In this document: positions 49,296 through 59,184 of the stretch, in pieces
Layout: each line of letters opens with the position of its first letter
Numbering within the stretch: position 1 is the first letter of the stretch
Source: Planctomycetota bacterium
GTDB taxonomy: Bacteria; Planctomycetota; JAPUJT01
Assembly: GCA_027296055.1 (NCBI GenBank)
Contig: JAPUJT010000064.1
Location: 62,001 to 126,000 of the forward strand
DNA: 64,000 nt
Direction of reading: 5' to 3'
Made by a program: the position numbers and the translations under genes
The notes under the pieces: model-generated
What the model was told of the DNA's origin: nothing
The model's database searches: none
Seen by the model: the letters and a program-made list of their open reading frames with translations, nothing else

Positions 49296-50181
49296 GTCGA
49301 CAACATCCAGAACGCCGAACGAATCCCGGCAGATCACCGTGCCGCAGGTCACCTCCTGGAAGAAGCGGGACGAGAAGATCGCCATGGTCACCGCCTACGA
49401 CTACCCCACCGCTATCCTCGTCGATCGAGCGGGTATCGAGGTCGTCCTGGTGGGGGACAGCCTGGCCAACGTGATCCTGGGTCAGAAGGGCACGGTGGGT
49501 GTCACGATGGATGAGATGATCCACCACGCCCGCGCGGTCCGCCGAGGGATCGAGAGGGCGCTCCTGATAGGGGACATGCCCTTCCTCTCCTACCAGGCAT
49601 CGAAGGAAGAGGCGATCCGCAACGCGGGTCGATTCCTGAAGGAGGCTGGTACCGATGCCATCAAGCTGGAGGGGGGCCGCACGATAGCCGCCACCGTCCG
49701 CGGCATCGTGGAGGCGGGAATCCCCGTGATGGGTCACATCGGTCTTACCCCCCAGTCGGCAAGCAAGCTGGGAGGCTACCGGGTCCAGGGAAAGGACGCG
49801 GGGAGCGCTCAGGATCTGATCCGAGATGCCACGGCCCTGGAGTCGGCGGGTGTCTTCAGCATCGTGCTCGAGTGCGTCCCGGATCGTGTTTCGGAGAGGA
49901 TCACCAGTGCCGTATCGGTGCCGACGATCGGAATCGGCGCCGGTCCTTCGTGTGACGGGCAGGTTCTCGTCCTGCACGATCTCCTCGGCCTGACGGTCGG
50001 TGATTCGCCGCGATTCGTGAAGCGCTACGCCGATCTCTCGGAGGAGATCCTCAAGGCCTTGCGGGCGTACAGGGCCGATGTCGCCTCCGGGACCTTTCCC
50101 GGCCGGGAGCACTCCTTCACCATCCTCGATCGGGAGTTCAAGAAGATCCCCCCTCCCGGGATTCAGAAACCAAAGGTTTGA
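49219..50181 (+). CDS. panB: 3-methyl-2-oxobutanoate hydroxymethyltransferase (true start may be GTG near 49339)
   Basis: KIAMVTAYDYPTAILVDRAGIEVVLVGDSLANVILGQ; GDMPFLSYQASKEEAIRNAGRFLKEAGTDAIKLEGG; GHIGLTPQSASKLGGYRVQGK. Confidence 0.95.
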   Translation: MRGELLNSLDLNGLSLKRIVENAVDKSTTSRTPNESRQITVPQVTSWKKRDEKIAMVTAYDYPTAILVDRAGIEVVLVGDSLANVILGQKGTVGVTMDEMIHHARAVRRGIERALLIGDMPFLSYQASKEEAIRNAGRFLKEAGTDAIKLEGGRTIAATVRGIVEAGIPVMGHIGLTPQSASKLGGYRVQGKDAGSAQDLIRDATALESAGVFSIVLECVPDRVSERITSAVSVPTIGIGAGPSCDGQVLVLHDLLGLTVGDSPRFVKRYADLSEEILKALRAYRADVASGTFPGREHSFTILDREFKKIPPPGIQKPKV

Positions 50182-50188
50182 ATTGAAG

Positions 50189-51130
50189 ATGAAGATAGCG
50201 GTCCTGGGGCCCGGCGCGCTGGGGTGCCTTCTCGGAAGTCGTCTCCGTGAGGCCGGGGAGGACGTCATCCTCCTGGATCGAGATGCCGAGAGAGCGACGA
50301 CGATTGCCCGCGAGGGGGTGCGCATCGAGAACTCACAGGGGATCCGGACGGTCCGGGTGCCGGTGACCTCCGATCCGGCGACCGTCGGGAAGATGGATCT
50401 CCTCGTGGTAGCGGTCAAGGCTTACGACACCCGCGCCGCCGTCGAGCAGTGGCGCGGCGTCCTGAGTGAGGGAACAATCCTCCTCACCCTGCAGAACGGC
50501 CTGGGAAACGTCGAGGTCCTTCTCGAGGCGGCGCCCAAGGAATGTCCCGTGGTAGGAGGATCCACCGGAGAGGGGGCCACACGGATCGGTCCGGGTCACA
50601 GCCTGCACGCCGGATCGGGGGAAACGGTCCTGGCGGCGGCGCGAGGGGGAGCCCCGGCGGCGGAAGCGGCCGCTGCGCCTCTGAAACGGGCAGGGCTGTC
50701 CGTTCGGGTGGGAGATGACGTTCATGCCGTCATCTGGTCGAAATTCCTCACGAACGTCGGGTGTAACGCCCTGGCCGGCGTGCTGGGGCTGAGCAACGGC
50801 GACCTCTGCGACCGGGAAGAAGCCCGCGCCGTGATCCGGGACCTGATCCGCGAGGCGTCCGAGGTGGGACGACGAAAGGGAGTCCGGCTCCCGTCAGGAG
50901 ACGCCGCCCGGCGAGCGGAGGAAGTGCTTCGGCTAACCGCCGACAACACGAACTCCTTGCTTCAGGACCTTCGTCGAGGCCGACGGACCGAGATCGACGC
51001 CCTCAACGGAATGGTGGTAGAGGAAGGGAAGGCCCAGGGGCTGGAGACTCCGGTCAACCGCGCTCTGTGGGGCATGGTGCGCACGCTGGAATCGAGAGGA
51101 GAGCAAAAGAGTGCCCGAACAGCCCGGTAA
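50189..51130 (+). CDS. panE: 2-dehydropantoate 2-reductase
   Basis: MKIAVLGPGALGCLLGSRLREAGEDVILLDRD; TLQNGLGNVEVL; WSKFLTNVGCNALAGVLGLSNGDL. Confidence 0.93.
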   Translation: MKIAVLGPGALGCLLGSRLREAGEDVILLDRDAERATTIAREGVRIENSQGIRTVRVPVTSDPATVGKMDLLVVAVKAYDTRAAVEQWRGVLSEGTILLTLQNGLGNVEVLLEAAPKECPVVGGSTGEGATRIGPGHSLHAGSGETVLAAARGGAPAAEAAAAPLKRAGLSVRVGDDVHAVIWSKFLTNVGCNALAGVLGLSNGDLCDREEARAVIRDLIREASEVGRRKGVRLPSGDAARRAEEVLRLTADNTNSLLQDLRRGRRTEIDALNGMVVEEGKAQGLETPVNRALWGMVRTLESRGEQKSARTAR

Positions 51131-53618
51131 AATAAAGACGCTGCTGATCGAAGAGGAGATGCGTGATAGCTACCTCACTTACGCGATGAGCGTCATCGTT
51201 GCCCGTGCCCTTCCGGACGTCCGCGACGGTCTCAAGCCATCCCAGCGGCGCATCCTCGTGGCGATGAACGACCTGAATCTCGGCCCACGCACAAAATATC
51301 GTAAGTGTGCCAAGATCGCGGGCGATACCTCGGGCAACTATCATCCCCACGGCGAGGCCGTGATCTATCCCACGCTTGTACGGATGGCCCAGCCGTTCAA
51401 CTTGCGCTACATGCTCGTCGAAGGCCAGGGTAACTTCGGATCGGTCGACGGCGATCCTCCCGCAGCGATGAGGTACACCGAGGCGCGCCTCCGGCAAAGC
51501 TCGATGGAGCTTCTGGAGGACATCGAGAGGGACACCGTCGAATTCGTCGAGAACTACGACGAGACGCGGCTCGAGCCAACCGTCTTGCCCGGCAAGTTTC
51601 CCAATCTCCTCGTCAATGGCTGCACGGGAATTGCAGTCGGTATGGCGACGAGCATGCCACCTCACAACCTCAGGGAGGTCGTGGACGCCATCATCAAGGT
51701 GATCGATGAGCCGGAGACAACGGTCGATGAGCTGATGGAGCTGATCCCGGGCCCCGACTTCCCCACCGGGGCTCTCATCTGTGGCCGCAGGGCGATCCGG
51801 GAGGCCTACACGAGCGGGCGCGGGTCGATCGTGCAGAGGGCACTGGTGCACGAGGAGGAAGGGAAGCGAGGCCGAAAACGACTCGTCATCACCGAGATCC
51901 CTTACCAGGTGAACAAGACCCGCCTGATCGAGAAGATCGCTTCCCTTCACAACGATGGACAGGTTCGGGGGATCTCCGACATACGCGACGAGAGCGATCG
52001 GGATGGGATGCGGATCGTGATCGAGCTGGGCCGCGACGGCGACCCGGGCGTCATCCTGAATCATCTGTACAAACACACGTCTCTTCAGGAAACGTTCAGC
52101 ATCATCATGATCGCGCTCGTGGATGGGCGGCCGCGCACCCTCTCCATGAAGGACCTCATCGTCGAGTTCCAGCGCCACCGGATGGACGTGATCCGCCGCC
52201 GGACCCGATACCTCCTCGCCAAGGCGACGGCGCGGATCCACATCCTCCAGGGACTGCTCATCGCCCTGGACCACATCGATCAGGTGATCGAGATCATTCG
52301 AGGCTCGGGGACGGCGGAAGAAGCGGCGACGCGTCTGCGGGCGGAGTTCGGGCTCTCGGAGGCGCAGGCTGAAGCCATCCTCTCCATGAGGTTGCGCAGG
52401 CTGACGGGCCTGGAGCGGAAGAAGCTGGAGGATGAGCAGAGCAAGCTCGAGGAGCAGATTCGCTACTACCAGGATGTCCTGGCCAAGGAGGAGCTGGTCC
52501 TCGAGATCATCAAGGAAGACCTGTACGAGTTGCGAGAGAAGTACGGGGACGACCGGCGCACCGAGATCACCGGCGAGGTTGCCGACCTGGAGATCGAAGA
52601 CCTGATCACCATGGAAGAGGTGGTCGTCACGATCAGTAACCAGGGTTACGTCAAGCGGATGCCCCCCTCGGCCTACCGAAGTCAGGGGCGGGGAGGAAAG
52701 GGGGTAACCGGCGCCGACACGAAGCAGGGCGACTTCATCGAGCACATATTCAGTGCCTCGACGCACGACTTCATCCTGATCTTCACCGATCGGGGGAAGG
52801 TCTACTGGCTAAAGGTCCACGACATCCCATCTCTCTCTCGCACGGCACGCGGGAGGGCGATGGTCAATATGGTCCAGCTGGCCAAGGGCGAGACGATGAC
52901 GTCCTTCGTGCCCGTCCGAGACTTTCGGTCCGGCGATCTCGTGATGGCCACGGCAGGTGGCAAGGTGAAGCGGACGCCCCTGTCGGCATTCTCGAACCCG
53001 AAGAGGACAGGGATCATCGCGCTCCGGCTCGCATCTGGAGATCAACTGATCGGCGTCGAGATTCTCAGGGAAGGGGAAGGTGTCCTGCTGGCGACTCGCA
53101 AGGGGAAGGCGATCCGATTCGAGTCCAGCAAGAGAGAGCTTCGTCCGATGGGGCGCGTCGCGGCGGGCGTGAACGGGATCCGCTTGAAGGGGGAGGACCG
53201 GGTCGTCTCGCTCGTCCTGCAGAAGGAAGACGAGACGGTGCTCACGGCGTGCGAGAACGGCTACGGGAAGAGGACGGGCTGGAATGCGTATCCGGTCAAG
53301 CACCGTGGAGGGATGGGGGTGGTGAACATTGTCGCGTCCGAGCGAAACGGCGAAGTCGTCCGAACGATGAGTGTTGGAGGCGACGACGACCTGATGATGA
53401 TCACCGGGAAGGGCCAGGTGATTCGCACGCCCATCAAGACAATTTCGATCATCGGTCGGGCTACGCAAGGGGTTCGGCTGATCTCTCTCCGGGAGGAGGA
53501 TCGCCTCGTCTCCGCCACGCGTGTCGAGGCGGCCCCGAAGCTGGATGTCGAAGCTGACGAGGACGGGACCTCTCCTCCCGAATCACCGACAGGAGATGCT
53601 GACCCTGTTACGGAATGA
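51111..53618 (+). CDS. gyrA: DNA gyrase subunit A
   Basis: [77 protein letters not shown]-terminal beta-pinwheel repeats; GTG start overlapping panE. Confidence 0.98.
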   Translation: MPEQPGKIKTLLIEEEMRDSYLTYAMSVIVARALPDVRDGLKPSQRRILVAMNDLNLGPRTKYRKCAKIAGDTSGNYHPHGEAVIYPTLVRMAQPFNLRYMLVEGQGNFGSVDGDPPAAMRYTEARLRQSSMELLEDIERDTVEFVENYDETRLEPTVLPGKFPNLLVNGCTGIAVGMATSMPPHNLREVVDAIIKVIDEPETTVDELMELIPGPDFPTGALICGRRAIREAYTSGRGSIVQRALVHEEEGKRGRKRLVITEIPYQVNKTRLIEKIASLHNDGQVRGISDIRDESDRDGMRIVIELGRDGDPGVILNHLYKHTSLQETFSIIMIALVDGRPRTLSMKDLIVEFQRHRMDVIRRRTRYLLAKATARIHILQGLLIALDHIDQVIEIIRGSGTAEEAATRLRAEFGLSEAQAEAILSMRLRRLTGLERKKLEDEQSKLEEQIRYYQDVLAKEELVLEIIKEDLYELREKYGDDRRTEITGEVADLEIEDLITMEEVVVTISNQGYVKRMPPSAYRSQGRGGKGVTGADTKQGDFIEHIFSASTHDFILIFTDRGKVYWLKVHDIPSLSRTARGRAMVNMVQLAKGETMTSFVPVRDFRSGDLVMATAGGKVKRTPLSAFSNPKRTGIIALRLASGDQLIGVEILREGEGVLLATRKGKAIRFESSKRELRPMGRVAAGVNGIRLKGEDRVVSLVLQKEDETVLTACENGYGKRTGWNAYPVKHRGGMGVVNIVASERNGEVVRTMSVGGDDDLMMITGKGQVIRTPIKTISIIGRATQGVRLISLREEDRLVSATRVEAAPKLDVEADEDGTSPPESPTGDADPVTE

Positions 53619-53636
53619 TCCTTTTTGATCGACTCA

Positions 53637-54416
53637 TCATGGAATGATAAGGGCGGTCGAGATGATCCCTTTGCGCTTGAGGTTTGACATTTCCTGCTTC
53701 GCTTCGCGGTAGTCCTTGAACTTTCCAAAGCAGACACGATAGAGGGGCTGTCCCGGGGATCCCACGGGCTGAACGCGCGGCTCCAGGCCGGCCGACCGGA
53801 TCGCCCTGGCGCTCCTGTCCGCGTTGTCCTTCACCCGAAACATCCCGGTCTGGATGGAGAAGTAACGCTCTCGATTTCGGGCCAGGACCCGTTCCGCCGC
53901 CGGGGCGGCGGTTGCGTCGGGGTATTTCTCGAGAATCTCACGCAGCCGTCCATCCGCTTCCTTCCACCGGCCGAGGCGTTGGGCGCAGAGTGCGCTCTGA
54001 AAGAGGATCTCGTCCGTGGGCACTCCCCCCGCGCCCCTGGCGGACAGGTAGGCCTTCTCTGCATCTTCGAATCTGTCTTGCTGTAGCAGGGCGTCGCCGA
54101 TAGCGAACGATGCCACGGCTTGCTCCGTGGGATCTCGGAAGGCGATCTTGGCCGATTCGAATCGCTCCCGCGCCAGGATCGGCTTTCCCTGGACGAGGAG
54201 ACAGCGTCCCTCGTAGTAGAGGGCCCAGGGGACCAACTGGGATGACGGATGGGCGTTGCGAAATCGCTCGAACTGCAACTGAGCGGCTGGAAAATCCTCA
54301 CGCAGGAACGCCTCTTCGGCATTGCTGAACTCGACGGGACGGGTCTGGTCGATGGGGCCAGGAGGAAGGATACAGCCGGCGAACAGGAGCAAGAGACCGA
54401 GCCTTCCGGCATTCAT
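53637..54416 (-). CDS. TPR lipoprotein with C-terminal SPOR domain
   Basis: MNAGRLGLLLLFAGC lipobox; TPR-like repeats; YFSIQTGMFRVKDNADRSARAIRSAGLEPRVQPV...YRVCFGKFKDYREAKQEMSNLKRKG (SPOR). Confidence 0.8.
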   Translation of the reverse strand: MNAGRLGLLLLFAGCILPPGPIDQTRPVEFSNAEEAFLREDFPAAQLQFERFRNAHPSSQLVPWALYYEGRCLLVQGKPILARERFESAKIAFRDPTEQAVASFAIGDALLQQDRFEDAEKAYLSARGAGGVPTDEILFQSALCAQRLGRWKEADGRLREILEKYPDATAAPAAERVLARNRERYFSIQTGMFRVKDNADRSARAIRSAGLEPRVQPVGSPGQPLYRVCFGKFKDYREAKQEMSNLKRKGIISTALIIP

Positions 54417-54478
54417 GCCCTCATGATAACATGCCTCCGCAACGAGCGAGACCCAAAACGTGCAAGCAAGGACGGCCG

Positions 54479-56419
54479 ATGACCGATCGGTACGGGGTGG
54501 ACACCGGCGGGACCTATACCGATCTGGTGGGCTGGGTGGGCGGGCGACTGATTCGCAAGAAGGTCCCATCGACGCCGAAGGACCCGGGCCAGGCGGTCGT
54601 CTCGGCTTTAGGATCAGCGAAGGACAGGGAGGGTGAGCTGATCCACGGCTCGACCGTCGCCACGAACGCCTTGCTCGAGAGACGGGGAGTTCCGTGCGGC
54701 CTCGTCGTCACCGCCGGATTCGAGGACGTGATCGAGATAGGGCGGCAGGACCGACCCAACCTGTACGACCTGAAGGTGCGGCGATCGCCGCCCCTCGTCC
54801 CACGCGCAGCTCGGTTCGGTGTCAGGGAGCGCGTCACCGCACAAGGGGAGATTCTCCTGCCGGTCTCCGAGGATGACCTGGCCAAGGTAGGACAGAAGCT
54901 CCGAGAGCAGGGCGTCCGATCCGTAGCCGTCTGCTTTCTCCATTCCTACAGAAACCCCGAGAACGAACGGAAGGCCGCCGCCTTTCTGCGCTCGAGTGGG
55001 GACTTCTTCGTCGTCGCCTCATCTGACGTGCTGCCGGAATACCGGGAGGTGGAGCGATTCACCACGGCCACCGTCAGCGCCAGCATCACCCCGATCATGG
55101 CAGACTACGTCGATTCGCTTGAGAAGCAGATCTCTCCGCGCCTCTGGATCATGCATTCGGGCGGAGGAATCGTCCCCGCGGGGTCGGTCCGATCGGAAGC
55201 GGCCCGGACCGTCCTCTCGGGGCCGGCTGCCGGGGTCGTCGGAGGGCTTCGGGCAGCCCGCGCGGCGGGGTACGAACGGGCCATCACATTTGACATGGGG
55301 GGGACCTCCACCGACGTCGCCCTCTGCGACGGTGACCTGCCGATGACGAATCAGGTCCGTGTGGGGGATCTCCGCGTGACGCTCCCATCCATCGACATCG
55401 TCACGGTGGGGGCGGGAGGCGGCTCGATCGCCTGGGTGGATGCGGGCGGCGCTCTCCGTGTCGGCCCCAGAAGCGCCGGCGCGGATCCGGGGCCCGTGGC
55501 CTTCGGCAAGGGAGAGGAGATCACCGTAACCGATGCGAGTCTCTTCCTCGGTAGGGTGCAGAAGGGGGCCTTTCTCTCGGGAATGCTGCGGCTAGACTAC
55601 GAGCGCGTCGAAGCCAGCATGGCGCGCCTGGGGAAGAGAGTGAATCTGAACGTCCACGAGACGGCAGAAGGAGTCCTCGAGGTGGCTCGGGCCGAGGTCG
55701 GTCGCGCCCTGAGAAGAGTTTCGCTCGAGAGGGGACACGATCCCGCAGAGTTCGCCCTGGTCGCGTTCGGTGGGGCCGGGCCACTCCACGCACTCGAGGT
55801 GGCGCGAGACCTGGGATGCTCCATCGTTATCATACCGCCGGATCCCGGGCTGGTCTCGGCGATGGGTCTCCTCTGCTCGGACCACGTGGCCCACGCCTCG
55901 CAGACGGTGGTAGGCTCGGGACGAGAGCCCGATGACGTTTTCGCGGACATGGCGGAAAGGACAGCGGCGGATCTCGGCGGATCAAAGCCCGAAGACGTGC
56001 TCGAACGGTACTCGGATCTCCGCTACCGGGGGCAGTCGTACGAGATCACGGTCCCGTGGGGATCCGATCGCGCCGAACGATTCCATGAGGCGCACTCCCG
56101 CGCCTTCGGGACGTCGGATCGATCCCGTGACGTCCAGGAGGTCGCCCTGCGCCTCACGCGACGCCGCCTTGTTTCTCCCCCGGATATGGCCACGCCGTGG
56201 GTCGAGCCGCGTGAGTTGGAGCCCTCCGGCCTCCAGATCGAGGGTCGGTGGCGGCAAGTGACTGTCTACGAGCGGGAAGCGATGGCCGTCGGAAAGTTCC
56301 TGAATGGACCTGCCCTGATCACAGAGTACAGCTCGACGACGTACTTGCCCCCGGGGACGGTAGGCGCGGTCCATGAGAGCGGATCGATTGTCCTGCGCTG
56401 GAAGGGGGGAGGCGAATGA
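54479..56419 (+). CDS. hyuA: Hydantoinase/oxoprolinase subunit A
   Basis: RYGVDTGGTYTDLV; HGSTVATNALLERRG; ITFDMGGTSTDVALCDG; ALVAFGGAGPLHA. Confidence 0.92.
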   Translation: MTDRYGVDTGGTYTDLVGWVGGRLIRKKVPSTPKDPGQAVVSALGSAKDREGELIHGSTVATNALLERRGVPCGLVVTAGFEDVIEIGRQDRPNLYDLKVRRSPPLVPRAARFGVRERVTAQGEILLPVSEDDLAKVGQKLREQGVRSVAVCFLHSYRNPENERKAAAFLRSSGDFFVVASSDVLPEYREVERFTTATVSASITPIMADYVDSLEKQISPRLWIMHSGGGIVPAGSVRSEAARTVLSGPAAGVVGGLRAARAAGYERAITFDMGGTSTDVALCDGDLPMTNQVRVGDLRVTLPSIDIVTVGAGGGSIAWVDAGGALRVGPRSAGADPGPVAFGKGEEITVTDASLFLGRVQKGAFLSGMLRLDYERVEASMARLGKRVNLNVHETAEGVLEVARAEVGRALRRVSLERGHDPAEFALVAFGGAGPLHALEVARDLGCSIVIIPPDPGLVSAMGLLCSDHVAHASQTVVGSGREPDDVFADMAERTAADLGGSKPEDVLERYSDLRYRGQSYEITVPWGSDRAERFHEAHSRAFGTSDRSRDVQEVALRLTRRRLVSPPDMATPWVEPRELEPSGLQIEGRWRQVTVYEREAMAVGKFLNGPALITEYSSTTYLPPGTVGAVHESGSIVLRWKGGGE

Positions 56420-57978
56420 GCCGCCCGGATCCCGTGAGGCTTCGCGTTTACGAGAATCTGTTCGCGGGCATCGCTGAAGAGATGGGAATCGCCCTCGCCC
56501 GCAGCGCCTTTTCCACGAACATCAAGGAACGTCTCGACCTCTCGTGCGCCGTCTTCGATCGCGAGGGAGAGATGCTGGCCCACGCGGCCCACATCCCCGT
56601 TCACCTCGGCTCCACACCCCTGTCGGTGCGCGCGGCGATCGAGAAGTTGGACCTGGGCCCGGGAGACATGGCTCTCCTGAACGATCCGTATGCGGGCGGG
56701 ACGCACCTGCCCGATCTGACGCTGGTCGCCCCCGTCTGGCGCGGCGAGGAGAAGATCTTCTACGTGGCGAACCGGGCCCATCACGCCGACGTGGGCGGGC
56801 CCGTTCCGGGCTCGATGGGACCCTCCCAGGACATCTTCGGCGAGGGGATCCGGATCCCACCGGTCCTCCTGTGGCGGGGAGGCGAGAGAGTGTCGGAGGT
56901 GTGGGATCTCCTCCTGGCCAACATGCGCCTCCCCGACGAGAGGAAGGGGGATCTCGATGCCCAGACGGCGGCGAACAGAACGGGAGAGCGTCGTCTCATC
57001 TCCTTGGTGGAGACGAGGGGCATCGAGGAGATCCAGACATACGGCCGTCACCTTCTGGATCATTCCGAGCGGTCCGTCGCCGAAGCGATTCGAGGAATCC
57101 CGGACGGGGAGTATCAGTTCGAGGACTTCCTCGACAATGATGGTCTCGGCTCCAGACCGATCCGCATCGCCGTCCGGATCCGGGTGTCCGGAGAAAAGAT
57201 GACGGTCGACTTCTCAGGAACCGACCCTCAGACGGAAGGGGGAATGAACGCCAACTACGCGATCACTCTCTCCGCCCTCTTCTATGTGATCCGGTGCATC
57301 GTTCCCTTCGAGATCCCGTCCAGCTCCGGCTGCCTGAGATCGGTGGAGCTGATCACGCCGGAGGGCAGCGTGGTGGCCGCCACCTACCCCGCCGGAGTCG
57401 CGGGGGGCAACGTGGAGACATCGCAGAGGATCGTCGACGTCCTTCTCGGGGCGCTCGCCCAGGCGGTACCTGAACGGGTCCCGGCCGCCGCCCAGGGGAC
57501 GATGAACAACCTGGCGATGGGAGGTTACGACCCCCACCGAGAGAGGCACTGGTCGTACTACGAGACGATTGGCGGAGGGATGGGCGCGGGGCCCGGTTGG
57601 GACGGGGAGAGCGGGATTCAGGTCCACATGACCAACACCCGCAACACGCCGATCGAGCACCTCGAGAACGAATACCCCGTCCGATGCACCAGTTACCGGA
57701 TCCGTCCGGAATCGGGAGGAAGAGGAGAGCGTCGCGGTGGGGACGGGATCATCAGGGAGATCGAATTCCTCGCCCCGACGCGCGTCACCCTGCTCTCGGA
57801 GCGGCGCTCGCGACAGCCGTACGGGCTCTCCGGTGGAGAACCCGGGGCCACGGGAGTCGACATCCTGATCCGGGGAGACCAGCTTCTCCCACTCCCTGCC
57901 AAGGGAAACTTCAGAGCGGAGAAAGGTGACATCCTCAAGATAGCGACTCCGGGCGGCGGCGGGTGGGGCAAGTCTTGA
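56416..57978 (+). CDS. hyuB: Hydantoinase/oxoprolinase subunit B
   Basis: [70 protein letters not shown]. Confidence 0.92.
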   Translation: MSRPDPVRLRVYENLFAGIAEEMGIALARSAFSTNIKERLDLSCAVFDREGEMLAHAAHIPVHLGSTPLSVRAAIEKLDLGPGDMALLNDPYAGGTHLPDLTLVAPVWRGEEKIFYVANRAHHADVGGPVPGSMGPSQDIFGEGIRIPPVLLWRGGERVSEVWDLLLANMRLPDERKGDLDAQTAANRTGERRLISLVETRGIEEIQTYGRHLLDHSERSVAEAIRGIPDGEYQFEDFLDNDGLGSRPIRIAVRIRVSGEKMTVDFSGTDPQTEGGMNANYAITLSALFYVIRCIVPFEIPSSSGCLRSVELITPEGSVVAATYPAGVAGGNVETSQRIVDVLLGALAQAVPERVPAAAQGTMNNLAMGGYDPHRERHWSYYETIGGGMGAGPGWDGESGIQVHMTNTRNTPIEHLENEYPVRCTSYRIRPESGGRGERRGGDGIIREIEFLAPTRVTLLSERRSRQPYGLSGGEPGATGVDILIRGDQLLPLPAKGNFRAEKGDILKIATPGGGGWGKS

Positions 57979-58003
57979 CACTCATCCGGCTCCGGGCTAT
58001 CTT
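57975..58003 (+). promoter_or_regulatory. Sigma-70-type promoter upstream of the FBP aldolase/phosphatase gene
   Basis: TTGACA-N17-TATCTT; -35 overlaps the hyuB stop codon. Confidence 0.65.
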
Positions 58004-58013
58004 GCGAATAGAA

Positions 58014-58028
58014 GTCGCCATCGGCGAC
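58014..58028 (+). promoter_or_regulatory. Stem-loop at the 5' end of the predicted leader
   Basis: GTCGCC-ATC-GGCGAC perfect hairpin just after the predicted transcription start. Confidence 0.45.
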
Positions 58029-58071
58029 ACCCACCGCAATACACACTGATCTGGGAAAGGCAGGGTACGAA

Positions 58072-59169
58072 ATGAAGGTCACCCTAAGTGTCATCAAGGC
58101 GGACATCGGAAGCATCGGCGGACACCTCAAGCCGAGCGCTATGCTGTTCGACAGGGTCCGAAGCTTCGTCGGGGAGCGGGCCAAGGGTCTCCTGATCGAT
58201 CACTACATCGGCTCCGCAGGAGATGACATCCACATCTTGATGACGCATACCAAAGGCGTCGACAACGAGGACGTGCACAAGCTCGCCTGGGATGCCTTCG
58301 TTGCCGGCACCGAGACGGCCAAGATTCAGGGCCTCTACGGAGCCGGACAGGATCTCCTCAAGGACGCCTTCTCCGGCAACGTGAGGGGTCTGGGTCCCGC
58401 GTCCGCCGAGATGGAGATCGAGGAGCGCCCCAACGAGCCTTTCCTCCTCTTTGCGGCGGACAAGACAGACCCGGGCGCCTTCAATCTTCCGCTATACCTT
58501 TCCTACTCCGACCCGATGTTTTGTCCCGGGCTAATGCTCGCCCCGAACATGAACAAGGGTTTCACCTATACGATCATGGATGTTTCCCACACCGAGGGAG
58601 ACCGGGTGATCGAGTTGAACTCCCCGGAAGACATCTACAACATCGCTTGCCTCCTACGCGACAACGAGCGGTTCGTGGTCGAGAGCATCCATTCGAGGAA
58701 CACCGGGGAGCAGTGTGTCTCCGTCTCCACCTCGCGTCTGCACAATATCGCGGGAAAGTACACCGGAAAGGATGATCCGGTGCTGCTGGCCCGGACCCAG
58801 GGTTACTTCCCGTCCACCGGAGAGGTTCTCCAACCCTATCAGATCGGGCACTTCGTCGGCGGGTTCATGCGTGGGAGCCACGTCGGACCCCTGATGCCGC
58901 TGAAGCTCAATACCGGGACCTCGTTCTTCGATGGCCCGCCGCTGATCACCGGCGCAGCTTTCTGCGTCCAGGACGGAAAGCTGACGGAGCCGGTCGATCT
59001 CTTCGAGCATCCCTTCTGGGATCACGTGAGGGACAACGTATCCAGGAAAGCCCTCGACATTCGCCGCCAGGGCTTCTCCGGGAGCGCGATGCTCCCCTTC
59101 AACGAGCTGGAGTACACGGGGATCGTGGAGAGGCTCGGTGTCCTCGACGAAAAGTTCAAGGTTCGTTAG
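58072..59169 (+). CDS. fbp: Bifunctional fructose-1,6-bisphosphate aldolase/phosphatase (archaeal-type class V)
   Basis: MKVTLSVIKADIGSIGGHLKPS; DDIHILMTHTKGVDNEDVHKLAWDAF; KIQGLYGAGQDLLKDAFSGNVRGLGP; FLLFAADKTDPGAFNLPLY; SDPMFCPGLMLAP. Confidence 0.95.
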   Translation: MKVTLSVIKADIGSIGGHLKPSAMLFDRVRSFVGERAKGLLIDHYIGSAGDDIHILMTHTKGVDNEDVHKLAWDAFVAGTETAKIQGLYGAGQDLLKDAFSGNVRGLGPASAEMEIEERPNEPFLLFAADKTDPGAFNLPLYLSYSDPMFCPGLMLAPNMNKGFTYTIMDVSHTEGDRVIELNSPEDIYNIACLLRDNERFVVESIHSRNTGEQCVSVSTSRLHNIAGKYTGKDDPVLLARTQGYFPSTGEVLQPYQIGHFVGGFMRGSHVGPLMPLKLNTGTSFFDGPPLITGAAFCVQDGKLTEPVDLFEHPFWDHVRDNVSRKALDIRRQGFSGSAMLPFNELEYTGIVERLGVLDEKFKVR

Positions 59170-59184
59170 GAAGTCGATCTCTCG

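Noticed and set aside
51054-52766. 570-aa minus-strand ORF
   Set aside because: Lies opposite gyrA, whose conserved motifs fix the coding strand.
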